Assembly: GCA_021795135.1 (NCBI GenBank) | Contig: JAJYPT010000009.1 | Span: 1 to 26,302 of the forward strand | Origin: Actinomycetes bacterium | Lineage (GTDB): Bacteria; Actinomycetota; Acidimicrobiia; Acidimicrobiales; JAJYPT01 | Direction: 5' to 3' | DNA length: 26,302 nt | Shown: positions 22,759 to 26,302 of the stretch, piece by piece | Position numbering within the stretch: the first letter of the stretch is position 1 | Layout: the number at the start of each line of letters is the position of its first letter | The notes under the pieces: generated by a model | What the model was told of the DNA's origin: nothing | The model's database searches: none | The model's input: the letters and a program-made list of their open reading frames with translations, nothing else | Position numbers and translations under genes: made by a program

Positions 22759-24108
22759 ATGTTTGACTCTTTATCTGCTCGTTTCGATCAGATTTTTACA
22801 AAACTCAAAAGTAGGGGACGTCTGGGAGAAAAAGACGTCAATGACATACTACGTGAAATCAGAGTCGCTCTTTTAGAAGCTGATGTCAATCTAGATGTAG
22901 TAAAGATATTTACTGAAAGAGTAAAAAATCGCTGCATTGGAGCAGACCTTTCTAAAAGTTTGTCTCCAGCTCAACAAGTTATCAAAATTGTAAATGAAGA
23001 ATTAGTTGAAATATTAGGTGGACAAAGCTTTAAGCTCAATTATGCTTCTAAACCACCTACGGTTATTCTTCTTGCTGGTCTACAAGGTGCTGGTAAAACA
23101 ACAACTGCTGGAAAATTAGCTCTTTGGTTTAAACAACAAGGCAGAAACCCTTTGTTGGTAGGAGCTGACCTTGCCCGTCCCGCTGCTGTGGAACAACTCC
23201 GTATCTTAGCTGGACAAGCAGGGGTAAGCTTTTATTCAGATCCTCAAGATCCAGTTCAAACAGCGCGAGGTGGCCTAGAATATGCACGAGATATCGGCAA
23301 AGATGTCTTAATAGTTGATACTGCTGGTCGTCTAAGTATCGATTATGATCTCATGGAACAAGTAAGACAAATTTCTACTTCTATTGAACCAGATTATACT
23401 TTTTTAGTAATAGATGCGATGATTGGGCAAGAGTCTGTAGAAACAGCAAGAGCTTTTCATGAGACATTGAAATTAGATGGGGTTATTCTAACTAAATTAG
23501 ATGGAGATGCTAGAGGCGGAGCAGCACTTTCTGTCAAAGAAGTAGTTGGAAAGCCAATTGCTTTTGTATCTACGGGCGAAAAACAAGATGCTTTCGATAT
23601 TTTTCATCCCGATCGTATGGCGGATCGAATCTTGGGTATGGGCGATGTTTTGACCCTTATAGAACAAGCTGAACGTTCTTATGATCAAGATGTAGCAGCC
23701 AAAGGGATGGCAAGTTTACAAGAAGGTCGTTTTACTTTAGAAGACTTTTTAGAGCAGATGCAACAAGTTAAAAAGCTAGGATCTTTACAGGGAATACTTG
23801 GAATGCTACCAGGAGTACCTAAAGAGATACGTTCTGCTAAACTTGATGATAAAGAATTATCTCGGGTTGAGGCCATTATTCAATCTATGACACCTCAAGA
23901 AAGAAGAGATCCAACTATTATTAATGGTTCTAGAAAGCTTAGAATAGCTAATGGAAGTGGATCAAACACTACTCAAGTAAATACTTTACTTAAACAGTTT
24001 AAAGAAATGCAAAAGATGATGAAGGGCATGGGTCCATTGACCAAGTCCAAATCTAAGAAAAAAAGAGGTGGAAGGGTAACTTTACCTTCTGGACGCCTCA
24101 AAGTATAA
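22759..24108 (+). CDS. ffh: Signal recognition particle protein Ffh
   Basis: 449 residues. The N-terminal helical bundle comes first. The GTPase domain follows, with GLQGAGKTTT (Lys113), GADLARPAAVEQL, DTAGRLS and TKLDGDARGG. From about residue 300 comes a methionine-rich M domain (FTLEDFLEQMQQVKKLGSL, LKQFKEMQKMMKGMG) that binds signal peptides and 4.5S RNA. AGGA lies only 2 bases before the ATG, unusually close. The 4.5S RNA gene is not seen in this window. Confidence 0.98.
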   Translation: MFDSLSARFDQIFTKLKSRGRLGEKDVNDILREIRVALLEADVNLDVVKIFTERVKNRCIGADLSKSLSPAQQVIKIVNEELVEILGGQSFKLNYASKPPTVILLAGLQGAGKTTTAGKLALWFKQQGRNPLLVGADLARPAAVEQLRILAGQAGVSFYSDPQDPVQTARGGLEYARDIGKDVLIVDTAGRLSIDYDLMEQVRQISTSIEPDYTFLVIDAMIGQESVETARAFHETLKLDGVILTKLDGDARGGAALSVKEVVGKPIAFVSTGEKQDAFDIFHPDRMADRILGMGDVLTLIEQAERSYDQDVAAKGMASLQEGRFTLEDFLEQMQQVKKLGSLQGILGMLPGVPKEIRSAKLDDKELSRVEAIIQSMTPQERRDPTIINGSRKLRIANGSGSNTTQVNTLLKQFKEMQKMMKGMGPLTKSKSKKKRGGRVTLPSGRLKV

Positions 24109-24186
24109 CTTGAAAAGACAATTGGCTCATACTTGAGAACAATTAATAGTTTAGAATTGTAACTAGAGACTAGAAAAGGACTAAGC

Positions 24187-24462
24187 GTGGTCAAGCTTCG
24201 CCTTATGCGAATGGGTAAAAAGAAACAACCTACATATCGAATAGTTGCTACAGACAGTCGTAGCCCTCGAGACGGAAGGTTCATAGAAATAGTAGGAACA
24301 TATTTTCCTCGACAGGATCCTTCTGTGATTAATATAAATAGCGACAAAGCGCTTAAATGGCTTTCTCAAGGAGCTCAACCCACAGAAACTGTAGAAAAGC
24401 TTTTGAAAGCATCTGGGGTAATGGAAACTTTCGAGTCTAATAAGCATGCGTCGGTGAAGTGA
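24187..24462 (+). CDS. rpsP: 30S ribosomal protein S16
   Basis: 91 residues starting MVKLRLMRMGKKKQPTYRIVATDSR, a classic S16 N-terminus. GTG start, with AAGGA 6 bases upstream. It ends by overlapping the khpA start by four bases (GTGA). It is the first of the rpsP-khpA-rimM-trmD-rplS group. The 78-base gap before it holds an ACAATT/AATTGT inverted repeat (24139-24160) but no clear promoter. Confidence 0.97.
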   Translation: MVKLRLMRMGKKKQPTYRIVATDSRSPRDGRFIEIVGTYFPRQDPSVININSDKALKWLSQGAQPTETVEKLLKASGVMETFESNKHASVK

Positions 24463-24776
24463 ACTCAGTGACAGATGGCAATATTGCCAAAGATGATGAT
24501 TCAGTTATTGATGACCAGTTAGGGAATCGTTTAATAGCAGGGGCTGCTCGAGGAGTTTTGGAATATGTAGCTCGCTCAATAGTAGAAGACCCAGATTCTG
24601 TAGTGGTTGAAATCAATGAAGAAACTTCTCCCATAGTTCTCAAACTTCATGTGGCAGCTTCAGATATAGGAAGGGTCATAGGTAAAAGAGGTAGAGTTGC
24701 CTATGCCATTAGAACTTTGGTCCGAGCCGCTGGAGCCCAAGAAGGACTAGAAGTTTCTGTAGATATAGTTGACTAG
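24459..24776 (+). CDS. khpA: KH-domain RNA-binding protein KhpA
   Basis: 105 residues. It has a type II KH domain with the GxxG loop in DIGRVIGKRGRVAYAIRTLVRAA. The N-terminal ~25 residues are an extra acidic leader. KhpA partners KhpB/Jag in RNA binding and, in some bacteria, in cell-size control. GTG start overlapping rpsP; a second in-frame GTG at 24468 is an alternative. Confidence 0.93.
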   Translation: MNSVTDGNIAKDDDSVIDDQLGNRLIAGAARGVLEYVARSIVEDPDSVVVEINEETSPIVLKLHVAASDIGRVIGKRGRVAYAIRTLVRAAGAQEGLEVSVDIVD

Positions 24777-24799
24777 ATAGCAACTATCACTTTGTGATA
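24776..24799 (+). other. Two mutually exclusive hairpins before rimM
   Basis: GATAG (24776-24780) can pair with CTATC (24784-24788) across a 3-base loop. TATCAC (24785-24790) can pair with GTGATA (24794-24799), also across a 3-base loop and directly before ATG 24800. They share bases, so only one can form at a time. A translation switch is conceivable; chance is also possible in so short a gap. Confidence 0.35.
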
Positions 24800-25264
24800 A
24801 TGTCGGAATCTTTATTAGAAATTGGAAAAATTGTTCGGCCTCACGGACTAAAAGGTGAACTAGAAGTTTGGCTTTCTACTAATAGAACTGAAAGACTTAC
24901 TCCAGGTTCAGTTGTCCATATTAGTTCTGGTCAACTTATTGTTGAATCATCTTCTTCTTTTAAAAACCGTTGGTTGGTTAGATTTAAAGGAATAACTACT
25001 CGTGATCAAGCAGAAGCTTTAAAAGGCGTAGTTATATTTGCTCCTAAAATTGAAGATGAAAGCTCTCTTTGGGTTCATGACTTAATTGGTTCTCAAGTTA
25101 AAGATTTATCTGGATCTATAATTGGGATTGTAAAATCAGTTGAAGCTAACCCAGCTAGTGATTTATTAGTATTAGAAGATGATATTTTGATTCCTTTGGT
25201 TTTTGTCAAAGACCAAAGAGAAAAAATGATTACAGTAGATCTTCCTGCTGGTCTTTTAGATTGA
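24800..25264 (+). CDS. rimM: Ribosome maturation factor RimM
   Basis: 154 residues. IGKIVRPHGLKGELEVW is the RimM N-terminal signature. The barrel RWLVRFKGITTRDQAEALKGVVIF leads into a PRC-barrel, LWVHDLIGSQVKDLSGSIIGIVKSV...IPLVFVKD. It assists 16S 3'-domain assembly and binds S19. I use ATG 24800; the in-frame GTG at 24794 would add two residues. Neither has a Shine-Dalgarno, which suggests coupling to khpA. Confidence 0.94.
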   Translation: MSESLLEIGKIVRPHGLKGELEVWLSTNRTERLTPGSVVHISSGQLIVESSSSFKNRWLVRFKGITTRDQAEALKGVVIFAPKIEDESSLWVHDLIGSQVKDLSGSIIGIVKSVEANPASDLLVLEDDILIPLVFVKDQREKMITVDLPAGLLD

Positions 25265-25271
25265 AAATACA

Positions 25272-26054
25272 ATGACTTTTCAAATTGATGTTTTTACAAT
25301 TTTTCCATCTATGATTTCTAACTTTGTTTCTGAATCTCTTCTTGGGAAAGCAATAGAACAAGGCAATATATCAATAAGGGCTCATGATTTACGCGAAGGA
25401 TCAACTAATAAATATAGATCTGTAGATGATGCACCTTTTGGTGGGGGAGCAGGAATGGTGCTAGCGCCAGAACCTGTATTTAATGCTGTTGAAAAATTAG
25501 ATTTCAAAAGACCACTGTTCTTGTTGTCTCCAACAGGACGCCGTTTTGAACAAGCAATGGCTAAAGAGCTTGCTTGTTCATCTCAAAAGGGATTTTCTTT
25601 ATTGTGTGGCAGATATGAAGGAGTTGACGAAAGAATATCTCGTTATCTAGTAGATGATGAGATCTCTATAGGAGATTATATATTAGCAGGAGGAGAAGTT
25701 GCTGCTTTGGTTGTTATAGAAGCAGTTTCTCGACTATTGCCCGGAGTTATGGGCAATGACAATTCTGCAGAAGAAGAAACTTTTTCTAATGGTCTTTTAG
25801 AATATCCCCAATATACTAGACCTAGAAATTTTAGAGGATGGCAGGTTCCATCTGTGCTATTGTCTGGTAATCATTCTTTAATCTCTCAATGGCGATATAA
25901 TGAATCATTGTTGAGGACTTTACAAAAAAGACCAGACCTAATCCAAGCGCGAGGAGGTCTTTGTCAAGACGATGTGCGCTTATTACAAAAAAATGGGTAT
26001 TCTATAGAAATTCCCGGTAATGCTGAGGAGCTTTTCCCCCATGAATCCGACTGA
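25272..26054 (+). CDS. trmD: tRNA (guanine37-N1)-methyltransferase TrmD
   Basis: 260 residues. A SPOUT enzyme with DVFTIFPSMISNF, DDAPFGGGAGMVL, LSPTGRRFEQ, LLCGRYEGVDERI and SIGDYILAGGEVAALVVIEAVSRLLPGVMG, which form the knotted SAM site and catalytic Asp region. It makes m1G37 in tRNA to prevent +1 frameshifts. Its final 14 bases overlap the start of rplS. Confidence 0.97.
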   Translation: MTFQIDVFTIFPSMISNFVSESLLGKAIEQGNISIRAHDLREGSTNKYRSVDDAPFGGGAGMVLAPEPVFNAVEKLDFKRPLFLLSPTGRRFEQAMAKELACSSQKGFSLLCGRYEGVDERISRYLVDDEISIGDYILAGGEVAALVVIEAVSRLLPGVMGNDNSAEEETFSNGLLEYPQYTRPRNFRGWQVPSVLLSGNHSLISQWRYNESLLRTLQKRPDLIQARGGLCQDDVRLLQKNGYSIEIPGNAEELFPHESD

Positions 26055-26302
26055 TTTAATTGATAAACAGAGTTTACGATCTGATGTTCCGCCTTTTTCT
26101 CCAGGCGATACACTCAAGGTCCATGTACGAGTTGTAGAAGGCAACCGCGAACGAGTTCAGATTTTCCAAGGCGTGGTAATACGTCGTCAAGGTTCTGGAG
26201 TCCGTGAAACCTTTACTGTACGCAAAGTGAGTTTTGGAGTAGGAGTTGAAAGAACTTTTCCAGTGCATTCTCCTATCATTGCCAAAATAGAGCGTATGGT
26301 AA
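26041..26302 (+). CDS. rplS: 50S ribosomal protein L19, N-terminal part cut by the window end
   Basis: 87 codons are visible. The sequence FSPGDTLKVHVRVVEGNRERVQIFQGVVIRRQGSGVRETFTVRKVSFGVGVERTFPVHSP is the L19 core. ATG start with GAGGAG 10 bases upstream. The start lies inside trmD in another frame. Confidence 0.96.
   Translation, partial: MNPTDLIDKQSLRSDVPPFSPGDTLKVHVRVVEGNRERVQIFQGVVIRRQGSGVRETFTVRKVSFGVGVERTFPVHSPIIAKIERMV

Noticed and set aside
24109..24186. A 4.5S RNA gene next to ffh
   Set aside because: The gap is only 78 bases, lacks the conserved GGAA-type tetraloop hairpin, and is AT-rich.

Overview
This window looks like a chromosomal core segment of an AT-rich actinobacterium, most likely a low-GC marine Acidimicrobiia-type lineage. 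The case rests on gene order and start codons. The run thiL / rpmB / fakA-like / recG / rsmD / coaD / sepIVA-like / yceD / rpmF / plsX / acpP / rnc / mutM / smc / ftsY / ffh / rpsP / khpA / rimM / trmD / rplS is the arrangement I recall from actinobacteria, notably a SepIVA/DivIVA-like gene between coaD and yceD. GTG and TTG starts are frequent. The taxonomic placement is inference; no rRNA or other phylogenetic marker was compared.

Layout. (1) Positions 1-3770 form an accessory-looking block: the tail of a UDP-sulfoquinovose synthase-like epimerase on the plus strand, then three minus-strand genes read in the order ATP-grasp ligase, radical SAM protein, DEDDy 3'-5' exonuclease. The radical SAM gene is the highlight. 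Its frame reaches a TGA directly after Cys445 and continues Ala-Glu-Pro, giving a C-terminal Cys-Sec-Ala-Glu-Pro motif. It appears to be a selenoprotein that a standard gene caller would truncate. (2) Positions 3771-8527 hold an NfuA-type Fe-S carrier, a MarR regulator preceded by a four-copy repeat, a stand-alone Lrp/AsnC ligand-binding domain, an S9 peptidase, a small cold-shock-like protein with a probably leaderless mRNA, and ThiL, whose N-terminus has no canonical start codon. (3) From rpmB (minus) onward, positions 8820-26302 are one long plus-strand housekeeping run with short gaps and several overlapping stop/start codons.

How the genes work together. FakA, PlsX and ACP supply acyl-phosphate and acyl-ACP chemistry for phospholipid synthesis. 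RecG and MutM repair DNA, while SMC and the SepIVA-like protein serve chromosome organisation and envelope growth. YceD, L28, L32, S16, L19, RsmD, RimM, TrmD, KhpA and RNase III serve ribosome and RNA maturation. FtsY and Ffh are the two protein GTPases of signal recognition particle targeting. L28 and L32 are both zinc-ribbon (four-Cys) forms. No tRNA, rRNA, CRISPR array, insertion sequence or prophage gene was recognised. No stretch longer than 300 bases lacks a gene.
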